A DNA stretch of 64,000 nt from Diplosphaera chodatii (taxonomy: Eukaryota > Chlorophyta > Trebouxiophyceae > Prasiolales > Stichococcaceae), in NCBI GenBank assembly GCA_032358165.1, contig JAALGY010000042.1, forward strand, positions 1,426,001 through 1,490,000. Direction: 5' to 3'. The translations under genes were made by a program, and so were the position numbers. Numbering within the stretch: the stretch's first letter is position 1; every line of letters starts with the position of its first letter. Of this stretch, positions 13,001 through 23,577 are shown in pieces. The notes below the pieces were generated by a model. It did not search any database. It worked only from the letters and a program-made list of their open reading frames with translations, and was not told the DNA's origin.

Positions 13001-16000
13001 GGTGGCGATCCTGCAGCGGGTGGCCGAGAGCCTGCTGGCGGCGCAGGACGAGATCCTGGCGGCCAACGAGCAGGACGTGGCCGCGTCCAGCGGCAAGATC
13101 GACAACACGCTCATGCAGCGCCTCAAGCTGAAGCCCAACAAGCTGCAGGCGCTGGCCCACGGTGACTGCTGCGGTGGTGGCCTGGAGGGTTGTGCATGCG
13201 CCCGCTGCGGCTGCCAGCAGATCTGCGTGGCTGGAGTGCAGCAGGCGACGCGACTGAAGCACCCTGAAGTGGCATGCGAGGGTGTGCACGACCGCTTGCA
13301 CGTGCGGGTCCAGCAGTGCGGGTCCAGCAGGGTCAAACATTACATGAACTGTGTGTGTGCAGGTATTCGGGCGATCGCAGGACAGGAGGAGCCCATCGGC
13401 CGCCAGATCTCCAAGATGGAGGTCGCAGATGGCCTGATCCTGGAGAAGGTGTGCTCCTCATCAAAACGGCCCTTTGGGCGCCTCCCTGCTTGTCTGTGAC
13501 CACCACGTACCCTGTTGATTCTGCAGCCTGCTGCAAGGTCCATTTCGAGTTCATCGCGAGCTTTCTGCGCATCCCGACGTAGAAGATCTATGGGCACATG
13601 GCTGCAGGTGTCGAGCCCCATTGGTGTGGTGCTCATCATCTTCGAGGCGCGGCCCGATGCGCTGCCGCAGATCGCCAGCCTGGCAATCCGCTCTGGCAAT
13701 GGCCTGCTGCTCAAGGTGCTGCGCTGGTGCATCAAAACGGCGGCTCTATCTCTTGTGAATGATGCAGCTCCGGCTGGAGCAGCGCTGGCTCATCAGGCTT
13801 CAGAGGGGTCTGCATTAACCGCAAGCCCTGCCGTGACTGCATGTACATCTGACGGCATGCTGGCTGCTACAGGGTGGCAAGGAGGCTGCACGGTCGAATG
13901 AGATACTGCACCGTCTGATCGTGGAGGCGATCGAGGACGTCGCACCCGAGGTGGGGATTTGCAGCCCTCAATTTGCACAGAGTCGAGCCAACTTGCATGA
14001 AATCAAGCCCTTTTGCACATGTATCCTGCGCACAGCAGACTGCCTGCTCAGGGGCTGCGTGTCAGCAATCGTAAAACATCAACGTATGCATGTTGCAGGT
14101 GGGGCGTGACCTGATCAGCCTGGTGACCAGCCGCGAGGGCATCTCGGAGCTGCTGCACAACGACGACGTGATCGACCTCGTCATCCCCCGCGGCTCAAAT
14201 GCCCTGGTGCGGGGCCCAGGCCCAGAGGGGCCAGGTAGCGCCATGTTTGAGTCGGCGATGGCAGGGCAGAAAGCCACTGGAACGTCGGCAGCAAGTGCTT
14301 CTGTGCGAAGTTTCCGAAAGCGCGCTGGTCTGCGATGTTGTTGCCATCTGCTTCTGCCCTGCCTCCTGATCGACTGCCACCTGGCCCGTTGCATCTGGTC
14401 TGGCTGCACACGTGTGCATACCGGCTGCTGACCACAACCAGATCACAGGCACTGAAGTGTTGGGCAGGCCGCGGTGTTGCCATGCTCAGGTTGCGACTGC
14501 CTGGCAGATCCTCACTGGCAGATCCTCACCAGCCTGGTCGGCATGCAGGTCAGCCACATCCAGCAGAACACCAAGATCCCGGTGCTGGGCCACGCCGACG
14601 GCATCTGCCACATCTACGTGGACGAGGTGCCCGAAGCTCTGCAAGCAGCACACAGGAGTTTCTGTTCGCCCTGCTGCCATCCAGCAGACCATCTTGCTCT
14701 GTCAGCAACCGCTGGTGCCCGCCGCACATGCAGCAGCCTCGGCAACGAGCTCTGAGCCTGCCCGTGCGTCCCGCCGTGCAGGCGGCGGACCTGAAGATGG
14801 CGACCAAGATCGTGCTGGACAGCAAGACGGACTACCCGGCGGCGTGCAACGCGGTGGAGAAGGTGCTGGTGCACGCCAGCCTCGCGGAGGACGGCCGCCT
14901 GTTCAAGCTGCAGCAGGCGCTGCGCGACGCAGGTGGGCCTCTGCCTTCGGCTGCCAGGCGCCCGGCAGGGTGCTGCCCGGCGCTGCCACGCGCTGGCTGA
15001 GCCGCATGGTCACACGCGACTGCGCAGCTCAGTCAGGCATGGGAATGCTTGGCAGCAGTATACCCAAGCGCCTGCTCATCACTGATCAGTATGTCACACA
15101 GAGAAGGAGCCCCGCGCACGCTGCAGACCGCCTGCACAGCTCAGGCCCAGCGCTGCCGGACGCAGTCACGCACCTCGCATCCGTGCGCTCACGCTGAGGG
15201 TCCCAACCCTGCAGACATCACGCTGTTCGGCGGCGAGAAGTCGACGCGCGCGCTGGGGCTGCCCGACGCCCCCTCCCCCAAGCACGAGTACGGCAGCCTG
15301 GCGCTCACCCTGGAGCTGGTGGACTCCATGGACGAGGCCATCGACCACATCCACAAGTTCGGCTCCGCGCACACCGAGTCCATCGTCACAGGTGCCGGGG
15401 GCTGGGGTCCGGCAGCGCGCCAGCCGGTTGCTCGGCCGAAACGCTCGGCTGACTGTTTGCACCCTGGGTCGCGTTGTCCGAGTAGCTGGCTCCTGCAACA
15501 CGCTGCTGGACGCCTCACCAGTGTGCTGCTGGACGCCTCGTCAGTGGCACCACAGGACAGTGCTGCGTGCGTGCTGATGTCAACACCTGAGACCTTCCGC
15601 ATATTGTTGTCCACAGACGACAAGGCGACGGCGGAGGAGTTCCTGCGGCGGGTGGACGCGGCGTGCGTGGACCACAACACCTCCACCCGCTTCTCCGACG
15701 GCTTCCGCTACGGCCTGGGCGCCGAGGTGAGCGCGACGGCAGAATCAGATGTGAGGTCTGAGACCGGGAGTTCAAAGTGGCAGCACCATGGAGGGTGGTG
15801 CAAACAACCGCCACCACAGCAACCTGCACAAGCACTGCGAGCTGGCAGATGCTGCCGGCTCCATCGCAGCCTTGGCTGGTCTTGCCCGTCAGAAGCAGGG
15901 TGGCACACAGTGCTGCACAGCCTGCTGCGCCAGCGCTCATCTGGCAGGCCGTGCAGCATTGTCGCCCTGTTCCTGAAGCCGAGGCCCACTTCTTGCTGTG

Positions 16001-16594
16001 CACAGAAGCCACACGCCCATGGCATCAGCCAAACGCGCTGCATCGTGTTTGAGGAACACCGCCGGGACGAGCCTGATGCTGGTGGGCAATGACCGTTCTG
16101 GCGGCCCAAGCTGGCGTGTTGAGGCGTTTGTCCCCTACCAAAAACGCAGGTGGGCATCTCCACGGCGCGCATCCACGCGCGGGGCCCGGTGGGCGTGGAG
16201 GGTTTAATGACCACGCGCTTCCTGCTGCGCGGCGCCGGCCACCTGGTCAACAAGGACAAGGACATCCAGTACACGCACACGTGCGCCGGCCCAGAGCCCG
16301 GACATTTTGAAGCGCCGAACAGGCTGTGTAGGCTGTGCTGGCGTGCGTTGCGCACCTGTTGTGTGTTTCATGCGGCCGATGAGCGTCGTGTGAGGTGTTG
16401 TGCAGGATGCCCCTCTGCCTTGAAGGAGCTGCTCTGTGTCTGCATGAGTGACTGCCATCTTTTCGGTACCCAGCACCAAGGGTGCATCCCGACTGTAAAC
16501 TTGACCTGCAACTTACGTGTCTGTAATGTGTTTTTCCAGGCCTCTGCCCCTGGACCGCGATGCAAATGGCACGGGCGGCAACGGCTCCCACTGA
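10045..16594 (+). CDS. P5CS: Delta-1-pyrroline-5-carboxylate synthase (glutamate 5-kinase + gamma-glutamyl phosphate reductase)
   Basis: Bifunctional first enzyme of proline synthesis from glutamate: ATP-dependent phosphorylation, then NADPH reduction. Exons: 10045-10155, 10331-10544, 10807-10926, 11209-11312, 11468-11539, 11724-11831, 11991-12137, 12378-12449, 12687-12800, about 12971-13161, 13363-13448, 13608-13715, 13873-13950, 14099-14206, 14522-14626, 14782-14932, 15215-15391, 15617-15726, 16150-16280 and 16540-16594; about 790 aa. Kinase half: [78 protein letters not shown]. Reductase half: [69 protein letters not shown], and [20 protein letters not shown]. Met 10045 fits plant P5CS N-termini; an upstream in-frame ATG (9832) would add a long leader. 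The exon 9/10 junction does not resolve in phase with canonical sites. [20 protein letters not shown] is an insert-like linker before the conserved DND-LAALLA. Confidence 0.97.
14505..14534 (+). repeat. Direct duplication of a 3' splice site in P5CS
   Basis: The sequence tggcagatcctcac occurs twice in immediate succession, so two identical ggcag|ATCCTCAC acceptors lie 14 nt apart at the start of exon 15. Only the downstream acceptor (exon from 14522) keeps the P5CS frame; the upstream one would shift it. Confidence 0.85.
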
Positions 16595-17438
16595 GCCCTG
16601 CACGGCAGACCGCCTGCAGTCGGCGATGCTGGCAGGGCGCTAGAGCCAGATGGCGCGGCCGGCAGACGACAAAGGGATGCGGCTGTCAGGTGTCCAGCGT
16701 GCCAGGCAGCCGACAGTACAGCAACAGTGATGGGCCCCCAAACCATTGGGGCATCTGGAATCGTACACATCTGAACCCCGGAGGCGTGCAACGCTGATCG
16801 GTTGTCTGCTCATGTGCCTGCACCGCCGCTCGAGGGGTTTCACGAAATACACCTATGCCGGAGCAAAGGGCAGCGATTGTTGGGATGACTGGTGCATTCT
16901 TGGGTTGCGTCGTTGGCTGGATGCCTTCGGGTCGGACAGCCAGACCTCTGATTTGGGAACTTGGCACAGTGCGTCCAGTCTGTGCCTATCTGGTGGTTGG
17001 CAGCGACTCTGATGGCGTGCTGGCCCTTGCGCTGCTGGTCAGACCTGGCCACAATTCTTTCTGGGTGCAGCAGGGGGAGTTCGAGGCACTAGGACAGCTG
17101 CAGCACACACACAACGATGCGCTGTCTGCAGCTCCTGCGACTCGAGCACCCGCAGCTGTCTTCTGTTTGCATGTGCAACATGCTTGATTGAAGCCCGTGT
17201 GTGTTGATGTGACCCACCAGAGTCTATAAGGGTAAGCAAGAAGTACGGAACATGAGCAGCGGCTGTAAGATGATTACCCGCTACAACGTTGATTCTACAA
17301 CCTTGATTCTACAACCTCAAATGAAACCCTCTGGGACACAAGATCTCAAATCAACTGCCTGCCCCCAGGTGCATGTTCGTAAGTTCGCAGCTCCATGCCA
17401 GAGTCAGGGAGGACCGCGGCCCAGCGCGCCAATTTCCT
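16595..17438. other. Convergent intergenic spacer between P5CS and PSA2
   Basis: No gene recognised. It holds the 3' regions of both flanking genes. A TGTAA pentamer, the usual green-algal polyadenylation signal, occurs near 17264 on the plus strand but is about 670 bases past the P5CS stop, so its use is unclear. Confidence 0.35.
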
Positions 17439-18519
17439 CTAAGCTGGCGGCGCCGCCACTGGCGGAGCTGGGCTGGAGTCTGGGCTGTTGCCGCCGCCGC
17501 CCCCGCCAGCCGCCTTGGCCCGCATCTCCTCCCGGGCCTTCTGTATCAGCTGCTGCGCCTCGCCTGCAAGGCAGCCATAGCTGAACAATGGGGATGCAAA
17601 CCCAGTGAACACATGCAAGCCTGGCCTGCTCCATGCACGCCGTGCGCTTCAAGCAGAGCGCGGGGTTGACACATGCAGCAGGAGGTGTCTGCAGCAACTA
17701 GCCTGAGGGCAGGTGCCCTGCCGTCGGTGCACACCTGCTCGGAGCTCGCCGTTCTGCATCCTGGTGATCATGAGCGCCGCCTCCGGCCGCCGCAGCAGCC
17801 CGCGCACGTTGCGCAGCCCCGTGCCGAAGCACACCCCGCACACCCGCACGCCCCGCCCGAAGCAGTTGGGGCACTCCACGAACTCGTAGGTGTCCTTCGC
17901 CCTTTTCCTGCAGGTCCGCACGACCAGTTTCGGCAGCTGCCACACTTCGAGGACCATGCACCCCAGTCATAGCACGCAGCGATAAGCTCCATGCAATCCA
18001 AGCAGCTGGCATATAAACAACAGCAGCTTTGTCATCAGCTTGTCAGTCTAACGGCAGTGGAGCAGACGCCTGCTGCCGAAGCCGGTCGCGCTACAGGCGA
18101 CGGCATCGACGTGCAGCCAGCTGCAAGTTGCAGCACCTGTTCAGTGCGCGCCACTTGCCGGTGCCGCCGCACATGTCGCAGGGCACCACGCCCGTGCCAA
18201 GGCACTCCCGGCAGCGGGGCTCGTCCACGATGTTGCCGGGCGCCACCGCAGCCGGGCCCGCCGCGTCTGCGGGGCCCGCCGCCCCCATGCCGGCGGCCGC
18301 CGCGCCGGCAGCGCCCAGCCACAGCGTCTGCCGGCGGCTGGAGACCAGGGGCGGCGGCTGCCGATCAGACTGCGGGGGCGCCGGCTCGGCGCGCTGCAGC
18401 GGCTGCTGCCGCGCCGCGCGCTGCTGTGCCGGCTGCGCCGGCCGCTGCTGCTGCTCATGATGAGCTCCTGCTGCAGGGCGGGAGTGAACAGGTCGAGCTG
18501 GACCGGGCGAGGACGGCAT
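17439..18519 (-). CDS. PSA2: PSA2-like DnaJ-type zinc-finger protein, photosystem I assembly, thylakoid lumen
   Basis: Three exons, 18519-18137, 17907-17735 and 17563-17439 (226 aa), all phases consistent. The N-terminal roughly 90 residues are Ala/Pro/Gln-rich and contain [17 protein letters not shown], a twin-arginine plus hydrophobic core as in lumenal Tat-targeting transit peptides. The mature part has the four-repeat cysteine cluster: [20 protein letters not shown], then across the intron [19 protein letters not shown] and [20 protein letters not shown]. The linker KRAKDxYEF-ECPNC-GRG and the GLLRRP end are characteristic of plant PSA2 (EDA3), a lumenal thiol/zinc-finger factor needed for PSI accumulation. 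The C-terminus ([20 protein letters not shown], then Pro/Ala-rich) is an extra tail. The gene is divergent from the RVE-like gene, with about 1.4 kb between starts. Confidence 0.88.
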
Positions 18520-19952
18520 CGCGGCATGGGCTGCGCCTTTCCAGCAGCCGGTAGGACACCCGTAGCCAACTCAAAGTCAAGCGGTGGTATGCCTGTGCAG
18601 GTCTCGCGTGCATCGCACAGCAGACAGGGCAAACATGCTGACACGCATGGCAGGGCGTTGATCGACGCCCAACATGATGTGCAAGCACACCTGCGCAGCG
18701 GACTACACGGGCCCTGCGCTCCCCGTCAGCCGCACGCGGCACCTGTGGCAACCATTCAAACAGACACGTTCAGCGCATAGTGTCTGTTTGATGTTATCCG
18801 GGCATGGCCTTCTCTGCACAGCACATCGGCCAGCTGTTGTCTGCAACGATACCTGTGGCAGTGCAGCAAGCGCGCCGGCGCCGCAGGTGCACACACACCA
18901 TGTACGCTGCATCTTGCTGATGTTGACTCAACTTCCTTTGCGATGACTGAGAACAGTTTTGTCATGCACCGCTGTGCACGTCTGCAGCCGAAGCTGGCAG
19001 GGTTTAGGCAGGCAGAAATATCAGACTGACAAGTATCAAAGGGTTCAGTCGCAGTTAGAGCCGTTGCTAAACGAGGCGCTACGCGCGACATCAGGTGCTA
19101 TATCACGACAGCGGAGCACTCAGGCTTGGTTGCAAGCATATTCATCAGCAGCTGCAGACACCCGGCAGCCCGAACCGCACAGCTCACCGTACCAGATTTG
19201 CGGCGCAAGGCACAGGGCGCTGAGCAAGCGACGGGGCGCAGGTGAGCGTACACGTGCAGAAGTCCTCAGACCAGTGGGCTCTAGCTGTCGAATCGCAGGT
19301 GTGACAGCGCAGCTCGCCAGCCCTCCGGATGCCAACGCGTCGGCTGTTTACTGACAGTGCAGTCGCTGCTGGCAGCCAATTGCTTGCGTCGAAGCGGCTC
19401 GTTATGGCACTCGTGGCAAGAGCCAACTGCGTTTCAGCTGGCTGGATGTCCAGCCGCCGGTGTCGGACGGGTCGGACACCTGAGACCTTCCAGATATTTT
19501 GGGCACCGAAGGTTTGGCCCAACAACCGTTACACCCGGCTGCACATCCAGCGCCGTTGCTGCCACCGCGGAGGACACTCCTCGAACGCCTCAGTCGCTGG
19601 TTCAGAGCGTGCCACGTCCCGGGGCCACAACCGTGTGCGACCCTTGCCCGTCAGCGGGTGTGGCGACTGTGGTGGAGCTCGCTGGCTTCGGACCGCGCAA
19701 CGCGCTGTTTGGCTGGTACCGGACGTCTTCTGAGCCACGTCCACGTCACTGGGCCTGCTCTCGCTCACAAATGACATAGCTTGCTTGTGCATTCTGCAGG
19801 CACCCCGGGGTGCGACAGGCTTGAGGACGCAAGCAGCTGCCAGCAGTGGGCGCGCAGCAGTTGGCGGCGTCCCGCCGAATTGATATAAGGGGCCAAGGTA
19901 CCAGGCTAGCAGCAGGGCAGCTGCAGCGGCTCTGGCGTGCCTGGGATCCAGC
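18520..19952. other. Shared divergent upstream region of PSA2 and RVE-like gene
   Basis: About 1.4 kb between two divergent start codons. No convincing exon on either strand. It should contain both promoters or a bidirectional one; no canonical evening element (AAAATATCT) was noticed in a visual scan. Confidence 0.45.
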
Positions 19953-22749
19953 ATGGCTGCGCCCTCCGGGAGTGCCGCCAGGGCAGCTGCAGATGGCCTG
20001 CAGCACGCCAAGAAGAAGGCCATCGCCGGCGGCGACGACGGCGGCGGCCGGCAGCGCAAGCCGTACGTCATGAGCAAGCCACGGGAGACTTGGACAGACG
20101 CCGAGCACAGCCTCTTCATCGACGCGCTCAAGCTGTGAGCGCGCTCTTTCCGTGTTTTGCAGTGTCGCAACAGCCTGCAGGTCCTGCAGGCGCAATGGTG
20201 CAGGGTCAGCTGAATGTGCCCAGCAGCGCATGCGCGCACTTGTGCTCCTATTCTGATGGGGACCGCGCTGCGCTGTGAATGTGTGTGTGTTCTCCCTGCC
20301 GATGGTATGCCGAGGCCTGAGCACGCTGCCCTGCCATCACGGCAGGTACACGCGGGACTGGAAGAAGATCCAGCAGCACGTCAAAACGAAGACCGCTGTC
20401 CAGGTAAGCCACTGCATGCGCTTGCAACAGCTCTCATGCCCTGCAGGACCCCATCCTCTCCTTGCTGCTGTGCAAGCTCATGCCCTGCCTGCCTTGGACT
20501 GTCTGGCACTGATGGTTCCTGATGGCCCAGCCCGCGTGCTGCAGATCCGCAGCCATGCGCAGAAGTACTTCCAGAAGCTCATTAAGAGTGGGCAGCGCCA
20601 CGAGGTGCCCGACGCGCGGGCAAAGCGACCGGTAGGTTGTGCATCACCGATCAGTCACAGCGCCAAAGCTGAATGGGTCTGCAGGTCGCGACAGCAACTC
20701 TGCAACATGCAAGCAGCGCTTGGCGTCCCACTCTGTCCTTGGCCTTCCCGTCACCCGGCCTCCGCTTTGCACGCAGTCTGGCAGCGTGAACAAGGGCAAG
20801 CGGCGGCGTTCTGCGCAGCTCCCGCTGGCCGCCGATGCCACCGCTGGCAGCGCTGCGCCGCCGCCGCTGCGCGGCTCCGCCGCGGGCGCTGCAGGGGGGC
20901 CTGCCATGCGGCGCGTGCCGTCCGCATGCGCCGGGTCCGGCGATGACATCGGCTCCTGCTCAGGCAGCGCGCAGGTGTGCGCCATGTCCCACTGCCATCT
21001 CTCTAAGCCACTGGCATATCACCCGTCAGCATGGCAGCCGGCGTTCGTTCAACGTGTGCTAATTTTGAGCCAAAGCATGCTTTGATATGTGAGAACGGCC
21101 GTTCGTGCAGAGCCCCGAGGCAGCGCAGGACAGCAGCGGGCTGCCGGTGCGCAAGAGCCGGCGCACGGCCGCGCGGGCGGCCCTGCAGCGGGACGCCGAC
21201 AGCGACACCGACAGCGAGGCTGGAGCGGCGCCAGGCGCCAGGGCGGCAGCGCCCGCGTGCGCTCGGCAGCAGGCCCCGGCGACGGGGGCCCCGCCCGCAG
21301 CGGAGGCGGCGCAGCAGCCGGGCCACCCTGCAGCAGGCAGCCCCACCCTGGGGCAGGACCCCGCCGCGGGGCAGGGCCCGACGCCGCCGCACTGGCCCAG
21401 CCATGGCTTTGGCGGCTTCGCCACCGGCAGCGGCGCGGAGCGCTGCATGCGCACCGCTGCAGCGGCGGCGACGGCAGACTACCGCTACCCCAGTGTCCCG
21501 CTGCCCCACCAGGTAAGCTCCCAGAGGGCAAAGCCAAAGCGTCCTGGCAGTCATTGCGCTGCACCGTGATTCCTTGATCCTCCCCCGACACGATGTGTGC
21601 TGGGCAACAAGGTGCTGCGTGTAGCATGCCGTGTGTCTGCAACATCTACGATCATGTCCGTGCCGCAGGCGTTTTACCCAGGCCCCCCCGGGTACCCTGT
21701 GTGGCAGCAGATGTGCGACGGCGCGGCGGCGCCCAAGGCGCCAGACGCCTCCGGCTGCTACCCCGGCAGCGGCGTGCGGCACAGCAACGCGGGCAGCGGC
21801 AGCGGCCGCAGGTCCAGCAGCGGCCTCCGCCGCGGCAGCGGCAGCGGCAGCGGCCTGCCCGCCTCCGGCAGCGGCCTGCACTACAGCGGGAACGGCGGCG
21901 GCGGCGGCGACGCGGTGGTGCCCAGCATGAGCCCGGCCGCCCCGCCGCTCCAGGGTGGGCAGCACGACAGCATCTGGGCGGAGGAGGCGGAGGCGGTCAC
22001 CAACCCGTCGGCGATGCAGGTGCAGGCGCCCTACAGCTGATGTTCCGCTGTGTACCTGCATAACCGCAGCCTGACATGCTGGCGGTGTGTGTTTGGCCTC
22101 TCTTGCTGCTGGATGGGCAGCACAGCCCACGTGCTTTGGTGCCGTGTTGTCCGTGGCCCGCCATAAGGCGTGCTCAGCATCTTGACCCGAGGTGGCTGGC
22201 ATCGACACCGCTGCAGGAGCCGCCCAACTTCCGGGAGATGTACGGCTTCATCGGCAACCTCTTTGACGAGTCGTGCCGCGGCAACGACCACGCCGCGGCG
22301 CTGGCCGGCATGTCGGCCGCCACCCGCAGCGAGGCGGGGCGCTGCCTGCAGCGCCTGCTCAACAACATGCAGGTGCGGCTCGAAACCCTGAACCCTAAAC
22401 CCTGCCGCTGCTGCTGCTGCTCAATGAATGTGTGGACCCGATGATCAGGCTCTGTTGCGGATCTGCGGATCTGCTTCTCATGCCAATGAAGTTCATGAGC
22501 TCCGCTCGGGTGCGTTGTGGCCTGTCAGCATGCCTGCTGGCAAGGCTGCAACATGGTTGCTCTGCTGGAAGGCAGCGCCAGGAGCAGGCTGTGTGTGCTG
22601 GCCTCTGTGCCGAGCTTCACAGGCGGCTGCAAGGTTTGCTTGTGCTGCTGCCAATGTGTTGTCAATTCTTGTCTTCGCAGGCGCCTGTATGGGAAGGCCG
22701 CACACTGGCGCAGAAGACTTCGCAGGCGTCTTCACAGACGGCGTGCTGA
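19953..22749 (+). CDS. REVEILLE8/LCL-type single-MYB (SHAQKYF) transcription factor
   Basis: Eight exons with consistent phases: 19953-20134, 20346-20403, 20545-20631, 20777-20974, 21111-21512, 21669-22019, 22217-22372 and 22681-22749; 500 aa. The MYB domain (about residues 35-105) reads YVMSKPRETWTDAEHSLFID, LYTRDWKKIQQHVKTKTAVQ, then IRSHAQKYFQKLIKSGQ and the basic VPDARAKRP tail, as in the CCA1/LHY/REVEILLE class. Exon 7 encodes PPNFREMYGFIGNLFDES, matching the LCL domain that marks RVE8/RVE4/RVE6-type proteins and mediates partner binding in plants. Between them lie about 290 residues of Ser/Gly/Ala-rich sequence. RVE8-class factors activate evening-phased clock genes in land plants. A clock role here is inference from class, supported weakly by the LUX-like gene downstream. 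Confidence 0.9.
22383..22404 (+). repeat. Short plant-telomere-like motif (CCCTAAA-type) in an intron
   Basis: aaaccctgaaccctaaaccc lies just after the exon-7 donor of the RVE-like gene, about two and a half degenerate CCCTAAA units. It may be an interstitial telomeric footprint, a telo-box-like element or chance. Confidence 0.45.
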
Positions 22750-23577
22750 CTCAGGGCACGAGTGCAGTGTCAGCTGCTATGCACAGCAGTGGCGCAGCAG
22801 GTTGGAAGGCGCAGCAGGTTGGAAGCTGCTGTCGAGGAAACGGCTTCCTTATGGTTTGCAGATCAGGCATTTGCCAGGCTGTCTCAGGCCATGCAGCTTT
22901 GCGAGGGAATACAGTCACAAACGGCAGCATACTGGCAGCGCATCTCTCATAGCTATTACTATTCATGTTGAACACGCACTGGACGCAGTTACAGCAGCGC
23001 CAGCAGCAGCAGGATTCAGCCTGCTGCTGCTGCTGGCGTACAGGCGGTCTCGGCCTGGAGCTTGTGCATCTGATCTGGCATTTGATGTGGGATATGGAAG
23101 AAAGTGTTCCCTGGTCCGCATCGGAGATGGTCGATGTCACGATTCTGGAAATTGGAATGTATGACAATGTGCAGTGCCGCATGGAACCAGACGGTGCAAT
23201 GTCAGCACATCAAATACCCAACTCTGACGAATCCTCTGTCTTACACAAGCTGATCTGGCATGACCGTTGACATGCCTAGTCGACCTGTCACCACGTGGAA
23301 CAGGCGCTGTGTCTCTGGATGCTGGTGCTTTATAGAGGCTGCAGATGTTGGAGAAAGCAGCTTCCAGCAGGACTGTGCAAGGCATTGGGCAATCCCAGGA
23401 CTTCCTATGCCCCTGACGGCCACGACTTCTCGCCTGCGCAACATGATATCACAGATAGCTGCCTCACTCCATTGACAGCGTCAGACAGTCTCATTTGATA
23501 AAGCACTGAGTTGTTGCAGCGGTTTGGGAGCGTACGTTCATTGCCATCACTTCTGCCAGTCGGGGCAATCTGCCAAC
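22750..23577. other. Intergenic spacer between RVE-like and membrane-protein genes
   Basis: No exon recognised in about 830 bases. Contains near-duplicate GCGCAGCAGGTTGGAAG blocks around 22793-22828, a local tandem duplication of about 17 bp. Confidence 0.4.

Noticed and set aside
11819..13336. 505-codon ORF on the minus strand
   Set aside because: Runs antisense across several confirmed P5CS exons and introns; composition only.
21003..22208. 401-codon ORF on the minus strand
   Set aside because: Antisense to exons 5-6 of the RVE-like gene.
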